Positions 25,875 through 36,416 of a DNA stretch of 64,000 bases are shown here, piece after piece (the stretch's first letter is position 1; every line of letters begins with the position of its first letter). Location of the stretch: assembly GCF_029870285.1 (NCBI RefSeq), contig NZ_JACSYA010000027.1, positions 10,049 to 74,048 on the forward strand. Direction: 5' to 3'. Position numbers and translations under genes: made by a program. This stretch comes from Delftia sp. PS-11. GTDB lineage: Bacteria; Pseudomonadota; Gammaproteobacteria; Burkholderiales; Burkholderiaceae_C. Under the pieces are notes generated by a model. That model was given only the letters and a program-made list of their open reading frames with translations, was not told the DNA's origin and ran no database searches.

Positions 25875-28169
25875 ATGATAAAAATTCATAACCTGGGTTT
25901 CCCCCGCATGGGCGCCCGGCGCGAACTGAAATTCGCGCTGGAGTCGTACTGGAAGGGGGAGACCGCACGCGACGCATTGAAAGACCTGGGAGCACGGCTG
26001 CGCCAGCGGCACTGGCAGGACCAGGCGGGCCTGGACCTGGTGCCCGTGGGAGATTTCTCGTTCTATGACCAGGTTCTGGACATGAGCTTCACGCTGGGCA
26101 ACCTGCCCGAGCGTATGCAAGGCTGGCATGGCGATGTGCTGGACAACTATTTCCGCGTGGCGCGGGGCCGCTCGGCCCACTGCGGGCAAGAGCATGGTGC
26201 CTGCGCTGGCGTGGCCGCTGGCGAAATGACCAAGTGGTTCGACACCAACTACCACTACATCGTCCCTGAATTCACTGCAGACACCACGTTCCGGCTGGAT
26301 GCCTCGCGCCTGCTGGAGCAACTGGCTGAAGCCCGTGCCCAGGGAGTGAACGCCAAGCCGGTCATCATCGGTCCCGTGACTTATCTGTCCATCGGCAAGG
26401 CCAAGGATGGCTCGGACAGGCTGTCCCTGCTGCCGCGCCTGCTGCACGCCTATGCCGAACTGCTGGATACGCTGGCCGCGCAGGGCGCACAATGGGTGCA
26501 GATCGATGAGCCCATTCTGGTCACCGAACTGGATGCCGACTGGCAGCATGCCTTCAACACGGCCTACCACCACCTGAAGACCGCCAAAGTCAAGCTGCTG
26601 CTGGCCACCTATTTCGGCCAGCTCAGGGACAACGGCTACCTGGCAGCCAACCTGCCCGTGGCCGGCCTGCACATCGATGCCGTCAATGGCCGCGATGATG
26701 TGCTGCCCGTGCTCAATGTGCTGCCTGCCCACAAGGTGCTGTCGCTGGGCGTGGTCAACGGGCGCAATATCTGGAAAACCGATCTCGCCGCCGTGCTCGA
26801 CTGGCTGGAGCCCCTGGCCCAGCGCCTGGGCAGGCAGTTGTGGATCGCGCCTTCGTGCTCGCTGCTTCATGTGCCAGTGGATCTGGACAGCGAGCAAAAG
26901 CTCGATGCCGAGGTCAAGTCCTGGCTGGCCTTCGCGTTGCAAAAGCTCGGTGAACTCAAGCTGCTGGGCCGCGCGCTGAACGAAGGCCGTGCTGCTGTGG
27001 CTGCAGAGCTGTCGGCCAACAAGGCCGCGCTGGACGCGCGCCGTGCCTCCCCGCGTGTGCACAACCCGGCCGTGCGGGCTGCCACCGGCCAGATCAGCGC
27101 AGCCATGGGACTGCGCAACAGCGCCTACACCCAGCGTGCATCCAGACAGGCGGCCCATCTGAAGCTGCCCGCCTACCCGACCACGACCATCGGCTCCTTC
27201 CCCCAGACCGCCGCCATACGCCATGCGCGCAGCGAATTCAAGGCCGGGCGCCTGGATGCGGCCAGCTACCAGGCGGCGATGAAAGCCGAAATCGCGCGCA
27301 GCGTGCACGAACAGGAAAAGCTCGGGCTGGATGTGCTGGTGCATGGCGAGGCCGAGCGCAACGACATGGTCGAGTACTTTGGCGAGCAGCTCGAAGGCTA
27401 TGCGTTCAGCCAGTTCGGCTGGGTGCAGTCCTATGGCTCACGCTGCGTCAAGCCCCCGATCCTGTATGGCGACATCCGCCGCCCGCACGCCATGACCGTG
27501 GACTGGATCACCTACGCACAGTCCCTGACAGACAAGCCCATGAAAGGCATGCTCACGGGCCCCGTGACCCTGCTGAACTGGTCCTTTGTGCGCGATGACC
27601 AGCCGCGCTCGGTCTCATGCAGGCAGCTGGCGCTGGCCATCCGCGAGGAAGTGCTGGACCTGGAGCGCGCCGGCATCCGTGTGATCCAGATCGACGAGGC
27701 CGCGCTGCGCGAGGGCCTGCCGCTGCGCAAGTCCCAGTGGCCGCAATACCTGGACTGGGCCGTGGAGAGCTTTCGCATCACGGCCAACGGCGTGCGCGAC
27801 GAGACCCAGATCCATACCCACATGTGCTATTCGGAGTTCAATGACATCATCGACGCGATTGCCGGCATGGATGCCGACGTGATCACCATCGAGACATCGC
27901 GCTCGGACATGGAACTGCTCGATGCCTTCGAGCATTTCCAGTACCCCAACGAGATAGGCCCTGGCGTGTACGACATCCACTCGCCCAATATCCCCGCGCA
28001 GGAGCACATCGTGCAGCTGATGCAAAAGGCAGCGCAGCGCATCCCTGCCGGGCGCCTCTGGGTCAATCCTGACTGCGGACTCAAGACCCGCCAGTGGGCC
28101 GAGGTGATCCCGGCCCTGGCCCACATGGTTGCCGCAGCCAAAACGCTGCGCGCCAGCGCCGGCGTCTGA
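25875..28169 (+). CDS. metE: Cobalamin-independent methionine synthase
   Basis: MetE transfers the methyl group of 5-methyltetrahydropteroyl-triglutamate to homocysteine. The 764-residue protein has both halves of the fused double barrel. It opens with [20 protein letters not shown]. The zinc ligands are visible: His649 and Cys651 in HTHMCYSEF and Cys734 in NPDCGLKTR, all exactly 8 above the E. coli numbers 641, 643 and 726. The start at 25875 has GGAGA 6 bp upstream; an ATG at 25863 is an alternative. It is divergent from metR, which should activate it, and convergent with prpF, 21 bp apart. Confidence 0.97.
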   Translation: MIKIHNLGFPRMGARRELKFALESYWKGETARDALKDLGARLRQRHWQDQAGLDLVPVGDFSFYDQVLDMSFTLGNLPERMQGWHGDVLDNYFRVARGRSAHCGQEHGACAGVAAGEMTKWFDTNYHYIVPEFTADTTFRLDASRLLEQLAEARAQGVNAKPVIIGPVTYLSIGKAKDGSDRLSLLPRLLHAYAELLDTLAAQGAQWVQIDEPILVTELDADWQHAFNTAYHHLKTAKVKLLLATYFGQLRDNGYLAANLPVAGLHIDAVNGRDDVLPVLNVLPAHKVLSLGVVNGRNIWKTDLAAVLDWLEPLAQRLGRQLWIAPSCSLLHVPVDLDSEQKLDAEVKSWLAFALQKLGELKLLGRALNEGRAAVAAELSANKAALDARRASPRVHNPAVRAATGQISAAMGLRNSAYTQRASRQAAHLKLPAYPTTTIGSFPQTAAIRHARSEFKAGRLDAASYQAAMKAEIARSVHEQEKLGLDVLVHGEAERNDMVEYFGEQLEGYAFSQFGWVQSYGSRCVKPPILYGDIRRPHAMTVDWITYAQSLTDKPMKGMLTGPVTLLNWSFVRDDQPRSVSCRQLALAIREEVLDLERAGIRVIQIDEAALREGLPLRKSQWPQYLDWAVESFRITANGVRDETQIHTHMCYSEFNDIIDAIAGMDADVITIETSRSDMELLDAFEHFQYPNEIGPGVYDIHSPNIPAQEHIVQLMQKAAQRIPAGRLWVNPDCGLKTRQWAEVIPALAHMVAAAKTLRASAGV

Positions 28170-28190
28170 GACGCGCCAGTGCGCCAGCTG

Positions 28191-29378
28191 TCAGAAACAG
28201 TCGCCGGGCACGCGGACCCAGCCTTCCATGAGGATGCGTGCGCTGCGGCTCATCAAGGCCCTGGTCACCCGCCACTGGCCATCCACCTGCCGGGCCTGGG
28301 CGCCCACGCGCAGCGTGCCAGAGGGGTGCCCGAAACGCACGGCCGACCGCTCCCCGCCCCCTGCTGCCCGGTTCACCAGCGTACCCGGCACCGCCGCTGC
28401 CGCGCCGATGGCCACTGCCGCCGTGCCCATCATGGCGTGGTGCAGACGGCCCATGGACAGCGCCCGCACCAGCAGGTCCACGTCACCGGCCTCGATGCGC
28501 TTGCCGCTGGAGGCCGTGTAGCTGGCGGGCGCCGCGACAAAGGCAATCTTGGGCGTGTGCTGGCGTGTCGCTGCCTGCGCCAGATCCTGGATCAGGCCCA
28601 TCCGCAGCGCGCCATGCGCGCGGATGGCCTCGAAGCGCGCCAGCGCACCGGCATCGCCATTGATGGCCTCCTGCAGCTCGCAGCCCGTGTAGCCCAGCTG
28701 GCCTGCATCCAGGAAGATGGTGGGAATGCCGGCATTGATCAGCGTGGCGGCAAAGCTGCCCACGCCGGGCACATCCAGGCGGTCCACCAGATTGCCGGTG
28801 GGAAACATGGCGCCGCCGCCCTCGCCTTCTTCGGCCGGATCGAGAAACTCCAGCTGCACCTCGGCTGCAGCAAAAGTCACGCCGTCCAGCTCGAAATCGC
28901 CGGTTTCCTGGACCTGCCCGTCCGTGATGGGCACATGGGCGATGATGGTCTTGCCGATATTGGCCTGCCATATGCGCAGGGTGGCCATGCCGTTGCGGGG
29001 AATGCGCGCGGGATCGATCAGGCCCATATGGATGGCGCAGGGGCCGACGGCCGCCGAGAGATTGCCGCAATTGCCGCTCCAGTCCACAAAGGGCTGGTCA
29101 ATGGCCACCTGCCCGAACAGGTAGTCCACATCATGGTCCTGGCGTGCGCTGCGCGAGAGGATGACGGCCTTGCTGGTGCTGGAGGATGCATTGCCCATGC
29201 CATCGATCTGCTTGCCGTAGGGGTCGGGACTGCCCAAAGTGCGCAGCAAGATGGCATCGCGCGCAGCACCAGGCTGCTGCGCCGCGGCAGGAAGGTCCTG
29301 CAGGCGGAAAAACACCCCCTTGCTGGTGCCGCCGCGAAGGTAGGTGGCGGGAATTTTGATCTGTGCCATGTTCATCAT
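28191..29378 (-). CDS. prpF: 2-methylaconitate cis-trans isomerase PrpF
   Basis: PrpF isomerises the 2-methylaconitate made by AcnD so that the methylcitrate cycle of propionate oxidation can go on. The 395-residue protein has the diaminopimelate-epimerase-like two-domain fold. Typical segments are IPATYLRGGTSKGVFF, DGMGNASSSTSKAVI, DWSGNCGNLSAAVGPCAI and LGYTGCELQEAI. Its start overlaps the acnD stop by 4 bases (ATGA); an ATG at 29369 is an alternative. It is the last gene of the prpC-acnD-prpF operon. Confidence 0.95.
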   Translation of the reverse strand: MMNMAQIKIPATYLRGGTSKGVFFRLQDLPAAAQQPGAARDAILLRTLGSPDPYGKQIDGMGNASSSTSKAVILSRSARQDHDVDYLFGQVAIDQPFVDWSGNCGNLSAAVGPCAIHMGLIDPARIPRNGMATLRIWQANIGKTIIAHVPITDGQVQETGDFELDGVTFAAAEVQLEFLDPAEEGEGGGAMFPTGNLVDRLDVPGVGSFAATLINAGIPTIFLDAGQLGYTGCELQEAINGDAGALARFEAIRAHGALRMGLIQDLAQAATRQHTPKIAFVAAPASYTASSGKRIEAGDVDLLVRALSMGRLHHAMMGTAAVAIGAAAAVPGTLVNRAAGGGERSAVRFGHPSGTLRVGAQARQVDGQWRVTRALMSRSARILMEGWVRVPGDCF

Positions 29379-32026
29379 GCCTGCCGGGTTGCCAGCTGTG
29401 CCGTCTGCTGCGTCTGTGCGAGAAAATCCTGGGCGAAGCGCTGCAATACGCCACCGGCTTCGTAAACCGAAACCTCCTCGGCCGTGTCCAGCCGGCAGGT
29501 CACGGGTACGTGCAGCGTCTGCCCGCTGCGGCGCACCACCTGCAGCACGAGGTCGGCACAGGGCCCGCGCTCGCCCAGCACATCATAGATCTCGGTGCCA
29601 TCCAGGCCCAGGGTCAGGCGGCTGGTGCCGGGCTTGAACTCCAGCGGCAGCACGCCCATGCCGATGAGGTTGGTGCGGTGGATGCGCTCGAAGCCCTCGG
29701 CCACCACGGTCTCGACGCCCGCCAGGCGCACACCCTTGGCCGCCCAGTCGCGGCTGGAGCCCTGGCCGTAGTCCGCGCCCGCGATGATGATCAGCGGCTG
29801 GCGCCGGTTCAGGTAGGTTTCGATGGCTTCCCACATGCGCACCACCCTGCCCTCGGGCTCGATGCGCGCCAGCGAGCCCTTTTGCACCCTGCCATCCACA
29901 ACGGCCATTTCATTGACGAGCTGCGGATTGGCAAAGGTTGCGCGCATCGCCGTCAGGTGGTCGCCCCGGTGGGTGGCGTAGGAGTTGAAGTCTTCCTCGG
30001 GCAGGCCCATTTGGGCCAGGTACTCGCCAGCGGCGCTATCGGGCAGGATGGCATTGGACGGCGACAGATGGTCGGTGGTGATATTGTCGGGCAGCAGCGC
30101 CAGCGCGCGCATGCCTGCCAGGCTGCGCGCATGGGCGGCCAGCGCCCCCACGCCTTCGGTATCCCAGTAGGGCGGGCGCCGGATGTAGGTGGACTGCGGG
30201 CGCCAGTCATATTGCGGGGCAGCCTTGCCCGCCTCGCTGCGGCGCAGGGCGAACATGGGCTCGTACACCGCACGGTACTGCTCGGGTCTGACACAGGCGC
30301 TCACCACCGCATCGATTTCCTCATCCCCTGGCCAGATGTCCTTCAGCCGGATTTCCCGGCCATCGGCCATGCCCAGCACATCGTTTTCGATGTCGAAGCG
30401 CACGGTTCCCGCAATGGCATAGGCCACCACCAGCGGCGGCGAGGCCAGGAAAGCCTGTCTGGCGTAGGGATGGATGCGCCCGTCGAAATTGCGGTTGCCC
30501 GATAGCACCGCCGTGGCGTAGAGGTCGCGCCCGATGATCTCCTGCTGAATCCTGGGATCCAGCGCACCCGACATCCCGTTGCAGGTGGTGCAGGCAAAGG
30601 CCACGATGCCAAAGCCCAGCTGCTCCAGCTCGGACAACAGGCCTGCCTCCTTGAGATACAGCTCCACGGCCCTGGAACCCGGCGCCAGCGAGGTCTTGAC
30701 CCAGGGCTTGCGCGCCAGGCCCAGCCGGTTGGCGTTGCGTGCCAGCAGCGCGGCGGCGATCACGTTGCGCGGGTTGCTGGTGTTGGTGCAGCTGGTGATG
30801 GCGGCAATGATGACGGCCCCATCCGGCAGCAGTCCCTGGGCCTCTTGCGCGCGGGCAGTCTGCAGCCCTTCGGCACTGGCAATGCCCCGCTCTGCCAGCG
30901 CCGAGGTCGGCAGCCGGCGGTGCGGGTTGGACGGGCCGGCCATATTGCGCACCACGCCGGACAGATCGAAGGCCAGCACACGCTCGTACTGCGCGGTCTG
31001 CAAGTCGGTGCTCCAGAAACCTGCCGTGCGGGCATAGGTTTCGACCAGCCGGACCTGCTCAGGGCTGCGGTCGGTCAGCCGCAGATAGGCAATGGTCTGC
31101 GGGTCGATGGCAAACAGCGCCGCCGTAGCCCCGTATTCGGGGCACATGTTGGAGATGGTGGAGCGGTCCCCGATCGACAGGCTGTCCGCGCCTTCGCCGA
31201 AGAACTCCACATAGGAGCCCACCACCTTTTGCGCGCGCAAAAACTCGGTCAGCGCCAGCGCGATATCGGTGGCGGTGATGCCCGGCTGGCGACGGCCCGT
31301 GAGACGCACGCCCACGATGTCCGGCAGGCGCATCCACGATGCACGGCCCAGCATCACATTTTCCGCCTCCAGCCCGCCCACGCCCACGGCAATCACGCCC
31401 AGCGCATCGACATGGGGCGTGTGCGAATCCGTGCCTACGCAGGTATCGGGAAAGGCCAGCCCGTCCTGAACGCAGACCACGGGCGACATTTTCTCCAGAT
31501 TGATCTGGTGCATGATGCCGTTGCCTGCTGGAATCACCTCCACGTTGGAGAAGGCCCGCCGGGTCCACTCGATGAAGTGGAAACGGTCCTCGTTGCGCCG
31601 GTCTTCGATGGCGCGGTTTTTGGCGAAGGCATCGGGCTCGAAGCCGCCGCACTCCACGGCCAGTGAATGGTCCACGATGAGCTGCACGGGCACGACGGGG
31701 TTGACCTGGGAGGGATCTCCCCCCTGCCTGGCAATCGCATCGCGCAGGCCGGCCAGGTCCACCAGGGCCGTCTGGCCCAGGATGTCATGGCAGACCACGC
31801 GCACAGGAAACCAGGGAAAGTCGATATCGCGCATGCGCCCGATGAGCTGGCGCAGGTAGCTGTCGAGCTGCGCGGGATCGGCACGGCGCACCAGATTCTC
31901 GGCGTGAACCCGTGCCGTGTAAGGCAGCGTGGCCCAGGCGCCCGGCTGCAGAGCATCGACAGCGGCGCGGGCATCGATATAGTCCAGCGCCGTGCCTGGC
32001 AGGTTTTTTCTGTAATGGGTATTCAT
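29375..32026 (-). CDS. acnD: Fe/S-dependent 2-methylisocitrate dehydratase AcnD
   Basis: AcnD is an aconitase-family 4Fe-4S enzyme that dehydrates 2-methylcitrate to 2-methylaconitate. The 883-residue protein carries the cluster cysteines Cys413 (ITSCTNTSNPRNV) and Cys479 and Cys482 (FACTTCNGMSG), along with the conserved TDSHTPHVDALGVIAVGVGG block. Adjacent prpC and prpF distinguish it from a housekeeping AcnA. It starts 78 bp after the prpC stop. The 884-codon length is normal for AcnD. Confidence 0.95.
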   Translation of the reverse strand: MNTHYRKNLPGTALDYIDARAAVDALQPGAWATLPYTARVHAENLVRRADPAQLDSYLRQLIGRMRDIDFPWFPVRVVCHDILGQTALVDLAGLRDAIARQGGDPSQVNPVVPVQLIVDHSLAVECGGFEPDAFAKNRAIEDRRNEDRFHFIEWTRRAFSNVEVIPAGNGIMHQINLEKMSPVVCVQDGLAFPDTCVGTDSHTPHVDALGVIAVGVGGLEAENVMLGRASWMRLPDIVGVRLTGRRQPGITATDIALALTEFLRAQKVVGSYVEFFGEGADSLSIGDRSTISNMCPEYGATAALFAIDPQTIAYLRLTDRSPEQVRLVETYARTAGFWSTDLQTAQYERVLAFDLSGVVRNMAGPSNPHRRLPTSALAERGIASAEGLQTARAQEAQGLLPDGAVIIAAITSCTNTSNPRNVIAAALLARNANRLGLARKPWVKTSLAPGSRAVELYLKEAGLLSELEQLGFGIVAFACTTCNGMSGALDPRIQQEIIGRDLYATAVLSGNRNFDGRIHPYARQAFLASPPLVVAYAIAGTVRFDIENDVLGMADGREIRLKDIWPGDEEIDAVVSACVRPEQYRAVYEPMFALRRSEAGKAAPQYDWRPQSTYIRRPPYWDTEGVGALAAHARSLAGMRALALLPDNITTDHLSPSNAILPDSAAGEYLAQMGLPEEDFNSYATHRGDHLTAMRATFANPQLVNEMAVVDGRVQKGSLARIEPEGRVVRMWEAIETYLNRRQPLIIIAGADYGQGSSRDWAAKGVRLAGVETVVAEGFERIHRTNLIGMGVLPLEFKPGTSRLTLGLDGTEIYDVLGERGPCADLVLQVVRRSGQTLHVPVTCRLDTAEEVSVYEAGGVLQRFAQDFLAQTQQTAQLATRQA

Positions 32027-32104
32027 GGGGCGGATGCAATGGGGCGGGCATGCGGCCCGCCCGGCAGTTTCCAGAAAGGCTGTCGGTCAAAAACCTGCGG
32101 TGGC

Positions 32105-33277
32105 TCAGGTGCGAGCATCAATGGGCACGAACTGCAGATCGTCGGGGCCGGTGTAGTGCGCGCTCGGCCGGATGATCTTGTTGTCCTGGCGCTGCTCGAT
32201 CACATGGGCCGCCCAGCCGCTGGTGCGCGCAATCACGAACAGCGGCGTGAACATGGCCGTGGGCACGCCCATCATGTGGTAACTGACGGCGCTGAACCAG
32301 TCCAGATTGGGGAACATCTTCTTGGCATCCCACATCACCGCCTCCAGGCGGTCGGCAATATCGTACATCCGGCTCGATCCCGCCTCGTCGGACAGGCGCC
32401 GCGCCACGCCCTTGATGACCACATTGCGCGGGTCGCTGACCGTATAGACCGGATGGCCAAAGCCGATGACCACCTCGCGCGCCTCGATGCGGCGGCGGAT
32501 GTCCGCCTCGGCCTCGTCGGGACTGGCATAGCGCTTCTGGACCTCGAAGGCCACTTCGTTGGCGCCGCCATGCTTGGGGCCGCGCAGCGCGCCAATGGCG
32601 CCGGCGATGGAGGAGTACATGTCGCTGCCCGTGCCCGCGATCACGCGCGCCGTGAAGGTCGAAGCGTTGAACTCGTGCTCGGCATAGAGATTCAGCGAGG
32701 TGTGCATGGCGCGCACCCAGCTGCCGGCAGGTTTCCTGCCGTGCAGCAGATGCAGGAAATGGCCACCGATGGAGTCGTCATCGGTTTCGACCTCGATGCG
32801 CCGGCCCGAATTGCTCCAGTGGTACCAGTACAGCAGCATGGAGCCCAGGCTGGCCATGAGGCGGTCGGCAATATCGCGTCCGCCCGCCAGATTGTGGTCG
32901 TCCTTCTCGGGCAGCACGCAGCCCAGGGCCGAGACCCCCGTGCGCATCACATCCATGGGGTGCGCGCCGGCTGGCAACTGCTCCAGCGCCTGGCGCACGC
33001 TGGCCGGCAGGCCGCGCAGCGCCTGCAGCTTGCTTTTGTAGGCCTGCAGCTCGGCGCGCGTGGGCAGCTTGCCATGCACGAGCAGATGGGCAATTTCCTC
33101 GAACTCGCAGACTTCAGCGATGTCCAGGATGTCATAGCCCCGGTAGTGCAGGTCGTTGCCTGAGCGGCCGACCGTACACAGTGCGGTGTTGCCTGCGGTC
33201 ACCCCGGAGAGTGCGACGGATTTTTTGGGCTTGAAGGCGCCAGCCTGGGCCGGTGCTTCGCAAGTCATGGTGCTCAT
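32105..33277 (-). CDS. prpC: 2-methylcitrate synthase PrpC
   Basis: PrpC condenses propionyl-CoA with oxaloacetate to 2-methylcitrate. The 390-residue protein has the citrate-synthase fold with [21 protein letters not shown] and [21 protein letters not shown]; the block [20 protein letters not shown] at the N-terminus is typical of PrpC. The start at 33277 follows AGGAGA; ten upstream codons in frame are rejected. It is the first gene of the operon and is divergent from the XRE-type regulator. The usual first gene, prpB (methylisocitrate lyase), is missing here. Confidence 0.95.
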   Translation of the reverse strand: MSTMTCEAPAQAGAFKPKKSVALSGVTAGNTALCTVGRSGNDLHYRGYDILDIAEVCEFEEIAHLLVHGKLPTRAELQAYKSKLQALRGLPASVRQALEQLPAGAHPMDVMRTGVSALGCVLPEKDDHNLAGGRDIADRLMASLGSMLLYWYHWSNSGRRIEVETDDDSIGGHFLHLLHGRKPAGSWVRAMHTSLNLYAEHEFNASTFTARVIAGTGSDMYSSIAGAIGALRGPKHGGANEVAFEVQKRYASPDEAEADIRRRIEAREVVIGFGHPVYTVSDPRNVVIKGVARRLSDEAGSSRMYDIADRLEAVMWDAKKMFPNLDWFSAVSYHMMGVPTAMFTPLFVIARTSGWAAHVIEQRQDNKIIRPSAHYTGPDDLQFVPIDART

Positions 33278-33338
33278 GTAATGGTCTCCTGCGACAGATA
33301 TGGACAATTCACCAGGGCTTCTGGGGGTGTTGTCACGG

Positions 33339-33430
33339 TTCGCAATTTACGCAAAATAGCGGCTATACAACAGCACTAAAAAGGCGAATTCTTGCGAATC
33401 ACTACCCGCGATATTGCGAATTTTGCGAAT
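33339..33430. promoter_or_regulatory. Cluster of TTGCGAAT repeats between prpC and its regulator
   Basis: TTGCGAAT occurs at 33392-33399, 33414-33421 and 33423-33430; an inverted near-copy, TTCGCAAT, lies at 33339-33346, and a weaker GGCGAAT at 33383-33389. All are in the 194-bp divergent region. RamB/PrpR-type regulators of this family bind TTTGCAAA-like repeats, so this cluster is the likely operator for the adjacent regulator and controls prpC and probably the regulator itself. Confidence 0.7.
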
Positions 33431-33471
33431 TATTTTTTCTGGGGCTGTACCCTGATCCAGGAGCCAGACGC

Positions 33472-34878
33472 ATGAAAAAGACCTTCATGGGCGTCAAGCT
33501 GCGCAAGCTTCGCTCGGAGCGCGGCCTGTCGCAGGTCGCTCTGGCCCAGGCGCTGGATCTGTCCCCCAGCTATCTGAACCAGCTCGAACAGAACCAGCGC
33601 CCGCTGACCGTGTCTGTGCTGCTGCGGCTTAACCGCGCTCTGGGCGTGGATATCCAGGAGTTTTCAGAAGACGAGCAGGCCCGGCTGGTCGCGGGCCTTC
33701 GCGAAGCGCTGGCTGACGCGCCTGAGCCCATTGCCCTGCCCGAGCTGCAGGAAGTCGCGGCGCAGATGCCTGCGCTGGGTCGGGCCGTGATCGCCATGCA
33801 CCAGCGCCACCTGGAAGCCATGGAGCGGCTGGAGAGCCTGTCGCTGCGCCTGGGCGATGACCGCAGCGAAGCTGCAGCCCCCAGGGCCATGCCCTTTGAG
33901 TTGGTGCGCGACTTCTTCTTTGCCCACCAGAACCATTTCGATGCCGTGGACCGGGCCGCAGAGGCGCTGGCCGGCGAAGCACAGGCGCATGGAGGCAGCC
34001 TGGCAGACTGGCTGGCGGCCCGGCTGTGGCAGCGCCACGGTGTGCGGGTCCATTTTGCGCAAGGCCCTGGCGAAGGCCTGCGCCGCTTCGATCCGGGCGC
34101 GCGCAGCCTGCAGCTTTCATCGGCGCTGGAACCTTCCCAGCGGGCATTCCAGATGGGCACGCAACTCGCCCTGCTGGAGATCGGAGATACCCTGCAGCAG
34201 CTGACCGATACGCCCCCTCTGGCAGGCGACGCCGCTTCGCGCAGGCTGGCGCGCGTGGGTCTGGCCAACTACTTCGCGGGAGCCCTGCTGCTGCCGTATG
34301 GCAGCTTCCTAAATGCCGCCGAGCAGTTGCGCTATGACATTGACCTGCTGGGCCAGCGCTTCGGCGTAGGGTTTGAAACCGTCTGCCACCGGCTCAGCAC
34401 GCTGCAGCGCCCGGGGGCGCCAGGCGTGCCGTTCTTTTTCGTGCGCGTGGACCGTGCAGGCAACATCTCCAAGCGCCAGTCGGCCACGCACTTCCATTTC
34501 AGCCGCACGGGCGGCACCTGCCCACTATGGAATGTGTATGAAGCCTTTGGCCAGCCTGGACAGGTGCTGCGCCAGCTCGCCGCCATGCCCGACGGCAGGC
34601 GCTACCTCTGGATTGCACGCTGCGTATCGCACGGCCAGGGCGGGTATGGATCGCCACGCAAGAACTTCTCCATCGGCCTGGGCTGCGACATACGGCATGC
34701 GGCGCGCCTGGTCTATGCCAAGGGACTGGATCTGACCGACCCCGATGCGGCCACCCCCATCGGAATGGGATGCAAGGTCTGCGAGCGTGCCGCTTGCCCC
34801 CAGCGGGCCTTTCCCTTCGTGGGCCGTGCGCTGGATGTCAATGAAAATGAAAGCCGGTTTGCTCCCTACGATATTTAA
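33472..34878 (+). CDS. XRE-family short-chain fatty acid regulator (RamB/PrpR/ScfR-like)
   Basis: The 468-residue protein has an N-terminal XRE helix-turn-helix (GVKLRKLRSERGLSQVALAQALDLSPSYLNQLEQNQRPLT), a central IrrE/ImmA-like region (about 170-300, LANYFAGALLLPYGSFLNAAEQLRYD) and a C-terminal domain with a Cys cluster (GMGCKVCERAACPQRAFPF). This architecture is that of the short-chain acyl-CoA-responsive regulators of propionate and acetate metabolism, as in mycobacterial PrpR. It is divergent from prpC-acnD-prpF, which it very likely controls. The start has a good AGGAG; in-frame codons back to 33253 lie inside the promoter region. Some PrpR homologues bind an Fe-S cluster through such cysteines. 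Confidence 0.88.
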   Translation: MKKTFMGVKLRKLRSERGLSQVALAQALDLSPSYLNQLEQNQRPLTVSVLLRLNRALGVDIQEFSEDEQARLVAGLREALADAPEPIALPELQEVAAQMPALGRAVIAMHQRHLEAMERLESLSLRLGDDRSEAAAPRAMPFELVRDFFFAHQNHFDAVDRAAEALAGEAQAHGGSLADWLAARLWQRHGVRVHFAQGPGEGLRRFDPGARSLQLSSALEPSQRAFQMGTQLALLEIGDTLQQLTDTPPLAGDAASRRLARVGLANYFAGALLLPYGSFLNAAEQLRYDIDLLGQRFGVGFETVCHRLSTLQRPGAPGVPFFFVRVDRAGNISKRQSATHFHFSRTGGTCPLWNVYEAFGQPGQVLRQLAAMPDGRRYLWIARCVSHGQGGYGSPRKNFSIGLGCDIRHAARLVYAKGLDLTDPDAATPIGMGCKVCERAACPQRAFPFVGRALDVNENESRFAPYDI

Positions 34879-35180
34879 ATAATGATGAGAATCAATATCA
34901 AAAAGATGTGGCTATCAATTTATTTAAATAAATTTCACATTTATCAAAAATACTATTTTTGATATGATGCAGGCACTTTGTTAGTGCGCTACATGCATCC
35001 TCAAACACGCTCTATACGTGTCTGGCAAGACGGGTTTGAAAACCTGGCCCGCACAGTGCTGCGGCCGCGCGGCCTGCGCGGCATCGCATGCCAGAGTTGC
35101 GTCAAAATAGCAATCTTTTCTGTATCCAGTGTCTCGACAGCAATGCGGCTGATCCGCTCCGTGTTACCAAAGAGTTGATC
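34879..35180. promoter_or_regulatory. AT-rich intergenic region with large palindromes before the HD-GYP gene
   Basis: The first 100 bases are strikingly AT-rich against the GC-rich genome. They hold AATTTATTTAAATAAATT (34917-34934), a perfect 18-bp palindrome, and TATCAAAAATA (34942-34952) opposite TATTTTTGATA (34954-34964) around a single C. A further TATCAAAAAG lies near 34896. A Fur-box-like stretch occurs at 34879-34899. The remaining 200 bases to the HD-GYP start show no gene. Probably a promoter with one or two operators. Confidence 0.45.
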
Positions 35181-36416
35181 ATGATCAAGAAAATCAGCGT
35201 GCAGCAGTTGCAGCTTGGCATGTTCCTGGAGGGAATGTGCGGCAGTTGGATGGATCACCCCTTCTGGCGTACACGTTTCAAACTGGAGGATCCCGAGGAT
35301 CTGCAGAGGGTTCTGCACTCCTCCGTCCAGGAAGTGTGGATCGATACCAGCAAGGGCCTTGATGTCGCGCGAGGCGTTCATGCCGAAACACGTGACGAAG
35401 TGGACAGCCGCATCGAAACCCAGCTGGGCGAACTGTCCGTGTTGGCCAGCCTGGAGCCCGAAGATCAGGCGGTCAGCTTCGATCAGGAAATCCACCGGGC
35501 GGCACAGATCTGCCTGAAGTCCAAGCAGGCCATCACGCAGATGCTGCAGGAAGCGCGGATGGGCCAGGCCATCCACCAGGAGGACGCCAGGGCGCTGGTC
35601 AACGAGATTTCGGCATCGATCACGCGCAATCCCAGCGCGCTGATCAGCATGGCCCGCCTGAAGACAGCGGACGATTACACCTACATGCATTCCGTTGCCG
35701 TCTGCGCCCTGATGGTCTCCCTGGCAAGGCAACTCAACCTCGATGCGCAGCAGGTGCGTGAGGCGGGCTTTGCCGGGCTGCTGCACGACATCGGCAAGAT
35801 CGTGGTGCCCCACAATATCCTGAACAAGCCAGGGCGGCTGACGGACCATGAGTTCTCCGTGGTGCGCAACCACCCCAGCCTGGGCCATCAGCTGCTGCTG
35901 ACCAGCGGCGTGGACAATCCGGTGGTGCTTGACGTCTGCCTGCACCACCATGAAAAGGTGGATGGCACAGGCTACCCCGAGGGCCTCAAGGGTGACCGCA
36001 TCAGCCTGTTCGCCAAGATGGGCGCCATCTGCGATGTCTATGACGCGATCACATCGGACCGGCCCTACAAGAATGGCTGGGACCCGTCGGAAGCCATCCA
36101 CAAAATGGCGGAATGGAGTGCAGGACACTTCGACATTCCAGTTTTCCAGGCGTTCGTCCGCAGCATTGGCATCTATCCCGTAGGCTCCCTGGTCAGGCTG
36201 ACTTCAGGCAGGCTGGGGGTTGTCGTGGACCATGGCCGGCGGTCGCTGCTCACGCCCCAGGTCAAGGTCTTCTACTCGACTGTGTCCAAAATGCGCATTC
36301 CCCCCCAGGTCGTGGATCTGGCCACGCCCGGGTGCAAGGAAAAAATTGTCGGCCGGGAAAATCCGGAGAGCTGGAATTTCCACGACCTGAACAAGCTATG
36401 GATGAGCTGGATGTGA
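35181..36416 (+). CDS. HD-GYP cyclic-di-GMP phosphodiesterase
   Basis: A cytoplasmic protein of 411 residues. The N-terminal about 130 residues match the DUF3391 module often joined to HD-GYP domains (KKISVQQLQLGMFLEGMCGSW). The HD-GYP domain follows with the full metal set: HSVAVCALM, LLHDIGKIVVP, HHEKVDGTGYPEGL and DVYDAITSDRPYK. It should hydrolyse c-di-GMP, often to GMP. The start at 35181 excludes upstream codons that resemble the leader. Its last 21 bases overlap the convergent GGDEF-EAL gene, which works on the same second messenger. Confidence 0.93.
   Translation: MIKKISVQQLQLGMFLEGMCGSWMDHPFWRTRFKLEDPEDLQRVLHSSVQEVWIDTSKGLDVARGVHAETRDEVDSRIETQLGELSVLASLEPEDQAVSFDQEIHRAAQICLKSKQAITQMLQEARMGQAIHQEDARALVNEISASITRNPSALISMARLKTADDYTYMHSVAVCALMVSLARQLNLDAQQVREAGFAGLLHDIGKIVVPHNILNKPGRLTDHEFSVVRNHPSLGHQLLLTSGVDNPVVLDVCLHHHEKVDGTGYPEGLKGDRISLFAKMGAICDVYDAITSDRPYKNGWDPSEAIHKMAEWSAGHFDIPVFQAFVRSIGIYPVGSLVRLTSGRLGVVVDHGRRSLLTPQVKVFYSTVSKMRIPPQVVDLATPGCKEKIVGRENPESWNFHDLNKLWMSWM

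Noticed and set aside
34879..34899. Fur-box-like sequence after the prp regulator gene
   Set aside because: Partial match in very AT-rich DNA and no iron gene next to it; kept only as a note in the region entry.
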